Assembly (NCBI RefSeq): GCF_000499845.2
Contig: NC_023751.2
Span: 7,157,835-7,221,834 of the forward strand
Direction of reading: 5' to 3'
From: Phaseolus vulgaris
Taxonomy: Eukaryota > Streptophyta > Magnoliopsida > Fabales > Fabaceae
Length of the DNA: 64,000 nt
The position numbers and the translations under genes are program-made. Below, one piece after another: positions 1-12,600 of the stretch (positions are counted from its first letter, which is position 1; each line of letters opens with the position of its first letter). The notes below the pieces were generated by a model. That model did no database searches. It saw only the letters and a list, made by a program, of their open reading frames with translations, and was not told the origin of the DNA.

Positions 1-1797
1 GAACCCTACAATTTGTTCGTTATAGGGTTGAATATCTGCTTCTGGGATGCGCATTTTCTTGAAGATTTCCCAGTATAATATATCGACCGAGCTACCTTGG
101 TCTACCAAAGTCTTGGCAATTGCAAACTTGTCAATTTCCACGGTGATTACCATAGGGTCGTCCTAGGCTGGATCTATGGTTGTGAAGTCGTCGTCAGTGA
201 AAGTGATCGGAGGTATGTGTGGACGCCTCCTCGTAGTAGCATGAGCGGACTGGATGTCCCGGAGATGTTTCTTTCAAGTGAAATTTGAGCACCCGCCACC
301 GGCAAAGCCTCCGGCTATATAATTTGCTTCGTGGTTCGGTTCGCCCAAGGTAACGGGTCCAGCGATCATGTTGATGACTTCGCGGACTCGTTGGCGAGGG
401 CGGGCGTTTCGGTCGGGACTTGTGCTGCGGGCGCATGTACGCCGAACGGGGCTTTCACTGCGTTTCCGCGAAGCCTGGCTATGGTCAGTTCGGTGTTTGT
501 AATCGTTACGGTATGACCGGTCGACACCACGGGATGGACGGTCGGTACTCCGTGGTGGGGATCTTGAATTCCTTGTCCTCTTGACGAACTGCCGCAAATG
601 TCCAACCTGGATGAGCTCTTCGATTTTGTCCTTCAACGCTTGACATCCTTTGGTCGTGTGACCGAAATTTCGATGGTACTAACAACGCTTAGCAGTATCT
701 GCATTCGGTGGTGTCTGATATTGTTTTAGTGTCGGAATTAAATCTGTTTGCAGTGCTTCATCTAGGGCTCGTCCCCTCGGAACAGTTAAAGGGGTGTAAC
801 TGTTAAACTTGGGGATTCGGCCTCCTCTGTTTCGGTCGGACCTTGGGGTGGTTCGAACGGTCCGTTCGGTCTCGAATTCCCTTTCTTTGCTCGGGGTTTG
901 ATCTTTGAGGACTCCGGATCCGACGGCTTTGAACCGTTGGTGATAGTCAATGTGTTCCTCAATTTGCATGAATTTGGTTGCCCGAGTTCGAAGATCTTCC
1001 ATGTCTTGAGGCGGCTTTTTGATGAGACTTTCGGTAAAACGGCTCGGCCGGATGGCCGAAACCAAATGGTGTAACGCGACTTCCTGTTTGAGCCCTCGGA
1101 TATTCATGCATGCCTTGTTGAATCTATCTAAAAAGGTTCTGAGAGATTCACCTTTCTCTTGTTGTACCGCTAGTAGAGACATGGAGGACATGTGATGCGG
1201 TCGGCTGGTGGCATATTGAGTAGAGAATTTTGCGGCTAAGACGTCGAAGTCGTCAATGGAATTCGGAGGTAGCTCTGTAAACCAAGTAAGAGGTTCTCCC
1301 TGGAGCAACGTGGGGAATACTTTACACCACACATTGTTATCTGTGGTATACAAAGTCATTTGCTTCTTGTAAACATTTAAATGCTTGTCTGGGTCGGTCG
1401 AGCCATCATAGAGTTTGATGGCGAGGCCTCTCCACTTGTCAGGAAGTGGTGTGGTGATGATTTCGTCTGTAAAAGGATGACCCCTTTTACTCAACTTTCT
1501 TTCGACTATTTCAGTTCTGGAAGCAGGATTGGTGTCGGCCGATGTAGGTATGCGAGAGGCGGTTCGGTCGGCCATATGGGATTGGCCTTCTCGTTCGGGA
1601 TTATCAACCTGTCGTTGGAGTTGTGCATTCTGCTCTCTCAATAAGGCGATTTCTTCCTCTTGACGGCGCCTATCCTCTTCGTGTTGACGACGGTCTTCAA
1701 TCCCCTTTTGCCGCAATTCCTCCATCTGAGTTTGGAGGGTTTGAATCATAGTCATCTGTTCTGCCATAGCGTCGTTGTTGTTCCTTGTTGCAACCAT
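1..1797 (-). pseudogene. Ty3/gypsy retrotransposon gag-protease region, decayed
   Basis: The frame opens at an ATG at 1797 and runs leftward off the window. The first 372 codons hold a charged coiled-coil-like N-terminus (Gln/Glu/Arg-rich, about residues 15-70). A retrotransposon gag domain follows (about 140-290, with the WCKVFP, LTWF and FLDRFN segments typical of plant Ty3/gypsy gag). A zinc-knuckle-like segment (YHRNFGHTTKGC) lies just past the first stop, then an Arg/Ser-rich linker. A protease-like stretch with VDQGSSVDIL, where the family has DTG/DNGSS, lies near 60-110. Three in-frame stops break it, at 679-681 (TAG), 274-276 (TGA) and 163-165 (TAG), with the frame otherwise kept. The LTR and primer site just upstream fit a Tat/Athila-like lineage (inference). 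Pol would lie outside the window. It is almost certainly non-functional. Confidence 0.85.
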
Positions 1798-1827
1798 TAT
1801 AGTTTTAAAAATTGAAATCTTGCCTCG

Positions 1828-1847
1828 GCCCCACGGTGGGCGCCAAT
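1828..1847 (-). other. Retrotransposon primer-binding site
   Basis: Read on the minus strand, the bases directly after the LTR are ATTGGCGCCCACCGTGGGGC. The TGGCGCC start and the position immediately inside the LTR are what plant Ty3/gypsy primer sites look like. The priming tRNA was not determined. It fixes the internal edge of the LTR at 1848. Confidence 0.65.
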
Positions 1848-2190
1848 TGTACCTGAATGGAGAAATGGGGCCCAGGCACAGTCGGTTGACATAGTATAAT
1901 TGCTGACGTGTCGATCTTCTTCTCCTTCGGTCGGTCGTTCCTTCTCAATGTCTCCTTCGGTCGGGCGGGGGAGGGTACCTGCGAAGGCACTCCGACGCTC
2001 AAGTAAGTATGTGATTCTAAGTGTGATTCAGTAAGTGAATGAAAACGTACATTTCTCTAACTTGAGCACCATATTTATAGGATTGCCTAATGGGCTTTCT
2101 ATCCCTTGGGCTCAGGGTGAAATTTTCCAACCAGTTTAGCGTGGGTGATACAAGAAGAGAAATGGAGTCTTTGGAACGGATCTGCTAACA
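1848..2190 (-). repeat. 5' LTR of the gypsy element (343 bp)
   Basis: On the minus strand the segment begins TGTTAGCAG at 2190 and ends GGTACA at 1848, giving the TG...CA ends of an LTR next to the primer site. A TATA box (CTATAAATAT, 2071-2080) lies about 75-100 bp before a conserved block (GGAGTGCCTTCGCAGGTACC, 1974-1993), consistent with a transcription start in this LTR. The block recurs in the solo LTR at 5854-6421. The outer edge is inferred from TG/CA only, because the partner LTR and target duplication lie outside the window. Confidence 0.7.
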
Positions 2191-2706
2191 TCTATTTGTG
2201 TAAATTAGATTTAGAAAAATGTTAGTTTCAGAACAAAATAAACTGCATTATATATTATAATCTTTCAAAATTTCTTATATAGATATCCACAATTGTAATT
2301 TGTGATTCTTTCCTTTTTACGACTGGAGAGAGGCTTGGGTCCCTCTTTCATGGCTTCTTCTTATTGACAAGTTGCAGTGTAAGGTGCTTATTCATTGACG
2401 GTCACACGCAGTACTACCTTCTACATAATACACGAGAAGGATTTGGCTCACGTAACTTTCTGGGAATTAAAATGAATAAAAATATACTACCTCTCTATTC
2501 CTATTTAATGGATTCTGACAAAATCACTAACCAGAAACAAATTTCATACCTTTTAATTTTAAACAACATTTATTCAAATTTTAAACGAATTTGTTTTTAC
2601 CTTTTTTCGTGTTTACTTTAATTGAGGAAAATCAATAAAAAGATATTATGTTTAATTTTATGATATTATATTTAGAAAAAATAGAGAAAACAAAACTAAA
2701 GAAAGG
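2191..2706. other. Intergenic, no gene seen
   Basis: AT-rich sequence between the gypsy LTR and the foldback element. Only a short open frame (2364-2621) with no recognisable domain is present. Confidence 0.6.
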
Positions 2707-4190
2707 GCTCAATTCCCTATCTAGCACCATTTACATTTTTATTTTCCCATCTAACACTCTTTTGTTTTTAATTCTCTATCTAGCACATTTTTATTTTTAT
2801 TTCCCTATCTAACATTTTTCTATTTTTATTTTTCTATCTAGCATCATTTCAAAAATAAATAAATAAATAACAAATTATTATTTTTTTTCATAATTTTAAT
2901 TTTGAATGCATTAAAAAATAAATATTTTTAATGTTTAAAATAGTTAGAAATATAATTAATGAATAAAAAAATGAGTTTTTACAAAATAAAAATAAAAAAG
3001 TAATAAATTTAAAATGTTTAGCTTAAATTATTTTTTTTTAAGAATGAAAAAAATAAAAAAATTAAACCCTACAACAACATAAAAGTTGAATCTATAAAAA
3101 TAAATTAGTATTTATTTTTATTATTATTACTGATGTAATCATGTTAATTTCAAGTAAAAAATACAGGACATAATTATAAAAAAAAACAAAGTTAATTAGT
3201 ATTAATTAATAATGGACACACAAATAATATTGAAGTGTTTACCTTAAATGCAAAATCATAAAAAAAAAAAACTAATGCAAATGTTACCATTAATGCTTAA
3301 AAATAAGACGAAAAAATGCAAACATAAATAAGTCTAGAAAATAAAAACAACAACAATAAAATAAAAACAAAAAAACAGAAATAAATAAAGAATGACAGAA
3401 AAAAAAAACTAAAAACATAAAAGATATAAAATAAAGGCAAAACAAAATAAGATAAAAGATATAAAAAAAATCCAAATAAAATAAATATAAGAGATATAAG
3501 ACGATACTAAATAAGTATATGTTGATCGTAACAAGAAAAATAAATGAAAGATGGTCATTCATTTAATATTTTCTTCAATGGTACATTAAATAGTTTGTGC
3601 GAAATGAAAATAAATTAATGATGAAATCCAGTAATGTTGGGACAAGTTCTGTATGTGTGTGCTGGTATTTGACAATATGAACATTTTTTTGTTTGATCAT
3701 GTTGTTCTCTTATGTCCATATTAGTCATTATTCAACTTGGTTTTTTTATAATTATGTCATGTATTTTTTACTTTTAATTAACATGATCATCAATAATAAT
3801 AAAAATAAATACTAATTTATGTTTATAGATTCAACTTTTATGTTGCTCTAGAGTTTAATTTTTTATTTTTTTCATTCTTAAAAAAATAATTTTTAAATAA
3901 ACATTTTAAATTTATTATTTTTTTATTTTTATTTTGTAAAAACTCAATTTTTTATTCATTAATTATATTTCTAACTATTTTAAACATTAAAAATAATTAT
4001 TTTTTAATGCATTCAAAATTAAAATTATCAAAAAATAATAATTTATTATTTATTTATTTATTTTTGAAATAGTGCTAGATAGGAAAATAAAAAAATAAAA
4101 TGATGTTAGATAGGAAAATAAAAACAAAAGGTACTAAAAAGGGAAATAAAAACAAAAGGGTGATAGATGAGAAAATAAAAGTATAGATGG
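2707..4190. mobile_element. Large foldback element, arms about 500 bp
   Basis: The left arm (about 2707-3218) is the imperfect reverse complement of the right arm (about 3716-4190). Matching landmarks are TAGCACCAT near 2721 and ATGGTGCTA near 4186; ATGCATTAAAAAATAA near 2906 and its complement near 4000; TTAAACCCTACAACAACATAAAAGTTGAATC near 3062 and its complement near 3840. A loop of about 500 bp separates the arms and has no coding content. The outer ends carry four or more degenerate copies of a 30-40 bp unit around TATTTYCCTATCTARCAC. It is likely a non-autonomous Foldback or Mutator-like DNA element. No clean target duplication was found, so exact edges are uncertain. Confidence 0.7.
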
Positions 4191-5848
4191 TGCTATAAGA
4201 AATTTATACACGAGATATATTTACATTTAAATATTTAAAATATTTTACGTTTGATGAAACGGGAACGATTTTTTTTTCAAAATATTTAAAAGTTAAATTA
4301 ATTATATGAACGTGAAATAGCATTATTTAAAAAATATAAGATTACATTTGTAAGTTAAATTTATTTTCTTTAATTATATCACTTTTTAATATTTATTTAT
4401 TTTTCACTCTCCTTTTTAGTTAATTAAATAAACAGTGATAACTTTTTTCATTTTCTTCTTTCTATGTGGAGAAACACCTAACAAAAGAAAGTAAACGTTA
4501 AAAGAATAAAAATGTTCAGTCACATCACATGTTTTTTTTATCGGCAATGTTCAGTCACATGTGGTGGCAGTCAAACAAACGTTATACATTTTAATATAAT
4601 TAAATTTGTATATAATGCATTGATAATATATTATTAAATAATTGGAAATATAAATTATTACAAAATTCACAATTTTATACGGGATAAGTGTAACAAATAA
4701 ATATCTTTAGATATATAAATTATACTTTAGATTTACAATGATCAATTTAAATTGTGATATAAAGTTATTTTTAATTACTGATAAATGATTTTTTTAAAGT
4801 GAAATTTAATTATAAATAAAGATAAAAGGGATAGATTGAAATAAATAAGTCATGGTGAATAAAAAAAAGTGTTTAATTTAATATGATTGGGGGTACATAT
4901 TAACTATTTATGGTAGTAGAGCATGAAATGCACCTTCAAAGAATTCATTAGAGAATAAAAAGAGTGGAATATATTTAATTAACATGATAAAAATGAAATC
5001 GATTTTTCTGTTAAGCAATCTAAATCATTTTAATGAAGATTTTTTTTTTTAAAAGGTGGTTTTGAAGTTTAAATTGTGAAATATAAAAGACAGAAATAGA
5101 AAGTTGGAAGTGACATATGTTGTGAATGGAATCTAAGTGAAGAGGAGCATAGGTCCACCAGAAGGGGAAAAGGCCTAAACCGAATGATAAATAAATTTAA
5201 ACATATAAGCTATATTTTAAATTTATGATAAGTAATATATATTCTAATAAAAATATTATTTAATAGTTTAAAATATTAACTTTTAATTTAAAATAAATAT
5301 AAAAACATTAAAAAGAAATTAATGCTTCATAATTTATATGTAGAAAAATACACTAAACCGATTAAATTGTATTGAAATAGTGCTGAAATGGTAATTAAAT
5401 TCCAGTTAGCTAAAATTATAACTCTTTGGTCCAATTGACCCATAATAATAAGGTTTCCTATGCTACTATGTTAGTCAAATTTATTAATACAATAAAGAAA
5501 ATATCGTAGTAAGACACAAAATTTGATATGATATGACTATTTAAAACAAAAGTTAAATTGAAATTAAAATTAAGAAATAGCGTTTAGAAATTATATAAAC
5601 GTAAATAAAATGTTAAGTATAAAATAAAATTTAAGAGTGTTATTTTCAAAAAGTAATGACTTGAAAATTAAATTATGATACAGAGAGATAGATTGGCTGT
5701 TCTAGAAAACAGACTTAATTGATAAATCCTTACTAAATTGTACTTTAATATAACTTCGACTTCAAATCGTAATTTCAGCCAAATCTGTATAGAAAAAACA
5801 AATTACACAGAAATATTACTAGTGGAAAATTACTATGTATTGATTTTT
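4191..5848. other. Intergenic, AT-rich, no gene seen
   Basis: No open frame of interest, tRNA or tandem structure was recognised between the foldback element and the solo LTR. Confidence 0.6.
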
Positions 5849-6426
5849 TTTACTGTACCGGTATGGGCGAGGCCGAACCCTGATCTCCCTGTCCGAGACT
5901 CAAGTGGTTGACCGAGACCTGGTCAACCTAACCAAGATCGAGGGAAAGCTGGCCGAAACGATGAGGTCGACGACCTACCTGACCGAGACCTTAGAAGACC
6001 TGAGACCATAGAAATCTGGCCGATGGCCGACACATACCAGGTAAACTTGGCCGACGACCGATCCCTATTGTCACTAACGCTTAAACCAAAGTCAGTGAAG
6101 TTAATCCATCATTAAGAATTAGGTAATACAACCCTAAGCGGTATCCACTCCGATAAGAGTAAGGTATGTCATTTATAAATAGCACGCATCCCAAAGAGTA
6201 AGGTATGTCATTTATTACTATTCACCTACCTAAGAGCTGATCACCCGCTTTACTGACTTGAGTGTCGGAGTGCTTTCGCAGGTACCCCACCATCTGGTAT
6301 TCACCCGAGATCGAGTGCCGAAGGAGAAGCAGGAAGACAAGAAGACTCTCAGCTCATCACCCAATCACCTAACCGACCGAAGGAAAGAGAAGAAGACTTA
6401 AGTAGCTCCCTAATAGGAACATTTAC
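5849..6426 (+). mobile_element. Solo LTR with TTTAC target-site duplication
   Basis: The LTR spans 5854-6421 (568 bp), starts TGTACCGG and ends GGAACA. It is flanked by identical 5-bp repeats TTTAC at 5849-5853 and 6422-6426, so insertion and later loss of the internal region are directly visible. A TATA box (TATAAATAG, 6174-6182) and the block GGAGTGCTTTCGCAGGTACC (6267-6286) set the + orientation. That block is shared with the gypsy LTR at 1848-2190, so the two come from related families. A segment of about 19 bp (AGAGTAAGGTATGTCATTTA) is repeated at about 6156 and 6196. The LTR is much more GC-rich than its surroundings. Confidence 0.88.
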
Positions 6427-7443
6427 AATAATTAAGTTAAAAATATTAATTTGATTTATGATTAAATAATAATAGTATAAACAGTTTCACACTAACATCA
6501 CATTAAAAACATGACTACTAGGACATTTATGAAATCATGATTCACAAAGAACAAACTTAAACAGGCAAAGAATAAAACCCGTGAAAGGCGGGTTTGACAT
6601 TTTTATTGTAGGACATCACCAAACAACATTTGACAACAAAATAATTTTCAGAGGAATGTCAATTTTTTTCCCTTTCATATTGTATGGTTATTTTGGTATT
6701 CAATCATAAGAACTTAATGTGTTATTATATTATAGTTTTTAGTTAATAAAGATGTACTTGTAGGCAGTAGTTGGGAACAAATAATTTTTGTTAGGACTTA
6801 AGTATAATCAAACACTGTACTTATTTGACAATAATAGTATGTTAAAATAAAAGTAATATGTACTGCTGGCGTAAATAAATTTATAAGTCACGAAAAGGTC
6901 TGAATGGAGTTATATTATCAATAAAATAGAAATCATTAATGGTATGTTCTTTAAATTTTTTTTATCGAGAAATTATATAATAATTTATAATTATTTGACA
7001 GTGTTGTGAAATCTTTATATTATGGATTAAATATATTTACTTTTCATTTTATGTATTTAATTTTAAAATAAGCTAATATTATTTTTATAAAATAAAAAAA
7101 TTAAATTATTTAAATTTAAAATAATATATGTAAAAAAATTCTCTCTCCTTATCGCATACATTTTTCTCATTATATATTAATTTGATAAATATAAAAAATT
7201 ATTTATGAATATTTAAGGTGTTACACAAATACCAAATAGAAAAAGAGGAACAAAACTTTGACAGTGTTACACAGATGAATTATGAATAAAAATAAAGTGC
7301 GTAAAGAAATATATTTATAATAAACTTTAAAATAACTCATTTTGGTATTTTATCTTTGAAACATTTTTATCCCTACAGTTATCACGTTTCACAAATAAAA
7401 ACTTAAAACAAATTTAAAGACTTAATATTAGAAATTATTATTA
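6427..7443. other. Intergenic, AT-rich, no gene seen
   Basis: Nothing coding was recognised. A small 7-bp stem (AAACCCG/CGGGTTT) near 6577-6595 is noted but unexplained. Confidence 0.55.
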
Positions 7444-8078
7444 ATATATATTACGAAATTAAGAATTGAGAAGAGATTACTCTGGTTATATAGTAAGGGT
7501 CAAATCAGAACACTCAAAATGAAATGACATAAAGAGTCAACCATGATAAATATATCTAATAAGAACATTGAAAATATGAGTCATTTATCTTCATGCAAAC
7601 CTATCGTGCATCAAAACTCTTAATGGATTATCACACATTAATAACTATATTATATAATAAAATTCATCAAATATAAAGTTTTGTTATTAATATATCATAC
7701 AAGAAAATCATAAAATAAAAACCAAATTTAGAAATAAAAATAATTAATTGTTATAGTATTTAATTAACAACTATTTAATAATAATAGAAACTAATTTAGA
7801 AACCATTTTTTTTAGTTTATAAAATGGTCTTTAATTTAGTCACTATAGCAACTAATTATTTTTTGTCCTAAAATAAAATTAATTTCTATTTCATGTGATT
7901 TTCTTATAGGGTATATTACAAAAATAAGAACTGAAAAAGACTTTGATTTGGGTATGGTAATGCCCAAGTAAGAACACTTGAGTGAAATAACATAGAGCAT
8001 TAAATCGTCATAAATGTATTTAATAAGAACATTGAAAATGATGAGTCATTTATCTTCACGCAAACCTAATGTGCATAA
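7444..8078 (+). repeat. Direct duplication of about 165 bp flanking a MITE
   Basis: The left copy (about 7446-7615) and right copy (about 7912-8078) share several blocks, including TAATAAGAACATTGAAAATATGAG / TAATAAGAACATTGAAAATGATGAG and GTCATTTATCTTCAYGCAAACCTA. The MITE at 7696-7911 sits between them and abuts the right copy. This suggests a local tandem duplication (unit about 250 bp) into whose junction the MITE inserted. Confidence 0.65.
7696..7911. mobile_element. CACTA-end MITE, family A, copy 1
   Basis: The left end CATACAAGAAAATCA mirrors the right end (reverse complement CCTATAAGAAAATCA). Flanking TAT triplets at 7693-7695 and 7912-7914 form a 3-bp target duplication. The interior (AACTAATTTAGAAACC, AATTTAGTCACTATAGCAACTAATTA) is shared with the copies at 18008, 27691, 30698 and 54575. 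No coding capacity; non-autonomous CACTA-like element (inference from ends and 3-bp duplication). Confidence 0.72.
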
Positions 8079-8094
8079 CAATAAAATATCCTAC

Positions 8095-8860
8095 CAAAAA
8101 TAGCATTAAAACCTGTAATACAAGTACAAAGTGGTAACCAAAATGAGATGATCAAATCACAAAAACAAATGCAAACAAAATTAATCTCCAAACAATAAGA
8201 TAAAAAATAGAGTTAAAAACTTGTAATACAAAGTAATCATAAATGATATGAACAAATCACAATAACATATCCAAACAAAATAAAAGATCAAACAATAAAA
8301 TAAAGAAATGACGTTTAAAACTTGTAAAACAAAGTGAAAAAAATAAGATGAACAAATCACAAAAACAAAATCTGATGAAAAAATGACGATTAAAACTTAA
8401 GTGAACAACAATGAGATGAATAAATCACAATAACATATGCAACCAATATAAATCTTCAAACAATAAGATACAAAAATGGCGTTAAAGACTTGTAATACAA
8501 AGTGATCATAAATGAGATGAACAAATCATAATATACAACCAAAATAAATCTCCAACAATAAGATACAAAAACAACGTTAAAAACTTGTAATACAAAGTGA
8601 TCATAAATGAGAGATGAATAAATCACAAGATGCAACCAAAATAAATTTCCAAACAATAAGATACAAAAATGGTGTTAAAAAACTGGAATACAAAGTGATA
8701 AAAAAAGGAGATGAACAAATCACAATAACATATGCAATTAAACTAAATCTCCAAACAATAAGATATAAAAATGGCGTTAAAAAATTGGAATACAAAGTGA
8801 ACAAAAGTGAGATGAACAAATCAAAATAAATATCCAAAAAATAAGATATTATAGTTTTAC
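8095..8860 (+). repeat. Tandem array, unit about 100 bp, 7-8 copies
   Basis: The core AACAATAAGATAYAAAAATGGCGTTAAA recurs in variant form at about 8188, 8291, 8378 (shortened), 8457, 8551, 8650 and 8751, spacing 80-103 bp. Each unit also holds CTTGTAATACAAAGTGATCATAAATGAGATGAACAAATCACAA-like sequence. Units diverge by small indels. Short frames on both strands here are by-products of the repeat. Confidence 0.85.
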
Positions 8861-11800
8861 ATAGTCTGGTGCCAAGTAAAAATGAAAACATGGTTTAAAA
8901 CACCATTGAGTGGAAATAAAAAATGAAAAAAATGAGAATAAACTACTGCAACATAATAATACCATACAAAAAAAGTTGTCACACACATGGTGTTCAAAGA
9001 TTACCTGGTCATGCTTTTGTAACCAATCCCATGGAGAATGAAAAGAACAAAAATGAAATGAATGACCGACTTAATACAACATCTTGTATATAGTGTAAAT
9101 ACCATCACCATTTCCATTTCAAAATTCAAAACTACGCCCCAATCAAACTTGTTAAAAGAAAGATTTACATACATTAGGCTTATATGAAATTTAAAAACCC
9201 TAATTAATAAAAAAAATTGAATCTTCAAAAACGTCAAATAAGTAAAGTTAATGACTTTAAAATACTTTCAAAAAACAATTAAGGTCCTCCAACATAGACA
9301 AATGAACGAAATTGGAGAAAAAAAAAGATAAAGTAAGTATCACTATTTGGATAAAACTTGTGGCAGAAGATCACCTGGTCCTTTGGCATGCTTACAAAAA
9401 TAAGGCAAGGATTGTAGCTTTAGAGAAAGCTTTAGAGAGAAATGACACACAAAGAGCACAAAGTGAGGATGTGAGAGGAGAGCATAATGATGATGAGAGA
9501 GGAGAGCACATAGTGAGGATGAGATTGAGATGTATCTTTTCCATTTGATTAATCCCAAAGCTTAATACTAGAAGTTTAATCAAATTGAATTAACATATTA
9601 AGAGAAACTTAAGATCTTTCCCTTGTATTTGCAGTTGTGGAAAATAAGAGCAAAAATGAGATGGTTCCTAGCCTTATTATTAGAGAATAATTGGTGATAT
9701 CCAAACCAATAGTTTGGTGTTTATATTGGATCAATAAATGATACCTTTGTCATTATATCATTACTAATGATTATGTTATCTGATGAGTGTCATTAATTAC
9801 AATTTTATTATTTGTAAGGTTGTAGGTCATTTTTTATGAACTTTTACAAGGTATGGAAGATAGGTTTTGTTTGAGACATTTGTATAATAATTTCAAAAAA
9901 AAATTGGACGGGGGAGTGCTCATATAAGACACGATAATGACAACTAACAAAATAACCTACTACCAAGCATGAGATGCAAAGGTAGAAGCTTTTGCAAATA
10001 GTGAGAATCACTTTGTGTGCAAGAGTATATTATGCATATAGTGAGATTTATGGGGGAAGGTATCTTTTTTTATGTCAAAGATTGGTAGTTTTGGTTTAAT
10101 CAAAGATGCACCTTCCAATGGAAAACAAATAATCATAATATGACAATGCAAACCTCTTTGGGATTTTTTTTGTAGGTTGATTAGTCGAATCATATTTAAA
10201 TTTTAATTCATACACACACAAGACTTTCTGTGATATATTATTGTAGTGATTTTATGATTGTTACCACCATCTTCCAAGTCCTATTTGTAAGGTTTTTTTT
10301 TTTATGTCTGGTGGTATACGAGTCTTTTTATAGTCCCTATCTATGTCTTGATTTTTTTTGTATAATGGTTAGAGCCACTCTGAAATGCTCCAATTTATTC
10401 ATTTTATTCTTTGTTTACTTGGATATCAGTGGTTAATTTCAATTTTAGGCGCATGTCAAAATAATAATAAAAAACAAACTTTTCTTGAAAATTTTGTTTA
10501 GATTTTTTTTAAAGGAAACCATTTAACAGTCTATTGTAGTTAAATATAACTAGCGGAAACATAGGCGTTGTTGGGCCTCTATATCTGCATTTTTTATTTT
10601 ATTATATATATATATATATATATATAACAAATACAAATATATGATTGCATCATCTTCCAATAACCATTTATTTCCTTTAGATAAAAGAGTCAATGAGAAT
10701 AAATAAATAAATACTTTCCATTTCCATCTTTGTGCTTCCTCTTCTAGGTCTTCTTTACCCCTCTGGATTAATGAATTATACACCTTCGTATCCAAGAAGC
10801 CTGAGAACAAAACAGAAACATGTAAATAAGCTTAATAAAACATTTATCTCTTTTTAGTTTTAAAGGCTTAAAAAAAATATTTTTAAAGACATAAAAGAAG
10901 TAGTGAATGATTAATGTTTATAAAAATATCATCTTAGTGCTCTTGATAATAAAAAAAACATTTGAGTCTTTAATAAAAAGGAAAAAAAAGGATTTAGGGA
11001 AAAATAACAAACCGATCTGAAATGCGAAAAACAAAAAAACGTGTGAGAATGCGTGTGTCTCCAAGAGAGAAGGATGGGAGAGAAGGGGTGAAGTTTTTCA
11101 AATACATTAATATTGTAACTGATTAAGGGAAATTAAGAGAGAGAAGTGAAAAAAATTTATAGAAAAAAAAGTGAGAAGTTTTTTACAGAAAGAAAAGTGA
11201 GAAGTTTTTTACAAAAAGAAAAGTGAGAAGTTTTTTTTTATAGGGAGGGGAGTTGTTAAGAAAGTTACGTTTGGTTTTCATATTATAGAATTAAAAAAAA
11301 ATGAGAGTGAATACCAAAAAAAATGAAATGACAGGAATGTTCAAGTAACAATAAAATGACAAAAAACCTCTTATTATATATTTCTAAAATAATAAAATAA
11401 AATATTGATATAAGGATAAAATGAGAAAGTAGGTGTATACACCAAAAGAACTGTTACCAGGAGAATCTTCTTTATATATAGGTATAAATACTATATATTT
11501 CAAGATAACTAAACACTAACAAATATATATAATTTATAATATTTTATTCGTAAAATATTTATATTTATTAAGATAAGATATTAAATTTGTATTTTAATTT
11601 CTAATTAAGTTTATGTAATTTGTTTATAAATATGGAAAAAAAAGTTGAAATTGCAAATATAATAATACTTTTTAAAATGAATTTATAACATATCTATTTT
11701 GTTAACTTTTTTTCCCTTTTTGTGAAAAAAATATAACAATTTCATGATGATAAAAAATGCAAAAACCCATTCAAATAGAACCACTAAATAATGGTTTGAT

Positions 11801-12600
11801 TTAATTCAAAATCTATAATAAATCTAAACTAAGTCAAACCAATTTTACATTTCATATGAAAATAAAGTGGATACTTGGTATCATTCACAATCCTCCTCCT
11901 TAAATATTAGTAAAAAAAATGGATTCATGTACATAATGTGAAAAAAATAAAGCGTTTAGTAAAAAAATTGAAGGTCATAAGTAGGTCTTTGATTAGGCTT
12001 TAACTCTCTAAAGAGTATAAACACTAATAATAAATGAGTAGTACATATTTTTTAATGTCATGATATTTGCAATAAATTGCAATGTTCCCTAGCTTTCAAA
12101 TCAAATACACCAGGTCATTAATAAGCAACGTGTAGCAAATGCTGATATAATCCCTACTGAAAATAGCATGAGTTTGACAGATTTTGAGTGGTGTGTTGTG
12201 AAATGGAGAATGCGTTGAAGGTGAGGGAGTTGCGTGATTTTTGGTGTGAAAAAATAGGAGAGGAGAGACGTGGAAGATGGATTTGTTTTATTTATCGCAT
12301 AGTGCATAGGATAAGACTAAGAAGAGAAAAAAAGAAAAAAAATCTACAAAACAAAAACTTGTGGCTGCAATTTCTCTATCAATTCATTGTATGTTTCCCC
12401 ACACACAGTTACCCAACTAATCCTTTTCACTTCCTCTTCCTTCCAACATATCCCTCTCACTCTGTCCATTCTGTCAAACCCTGTTTTTTCGTACAACTAG
12501 CCATTGAAAGCAACAAAATACGCATTTGTTGTAAAATATTGATAATTTCACCAAAACCAGATTATCACAGTAAAGGCGAGTGCCACAACTTTAAAAGTCA
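8861..12600. other. Intergenic region upstream of CRY1
   Basis: AT-rich, no supportable gene. Short open frames at 9312-9548, 10230-10436, 10550-10810 and 12188-12730 lack recognisable domains. A (TA)n tract lies at about 10603-10626. The final kilobase would include the CRY1 promoter, but no element was confidently identified. Confidence 0.55.
11145..11240 (+). repeat. 26-bp minisatellite
   Basis: Three copies of a 26-bp unit begin with GTGAGAAG at 11171, 11197 and 11223 (GTGAGAAGTTTTTTACARAA...), with a degenerate copy before them. Confidence 0.8.

Noticed and set aside
9312..9548. 78-codon plus-strand open frame with charged, repetitive C-terminal half
   Set aside because: No domain recognised; repeats of GAGAGGAGAGCA explain the open frame, and competing minus-strand frames overlap it.
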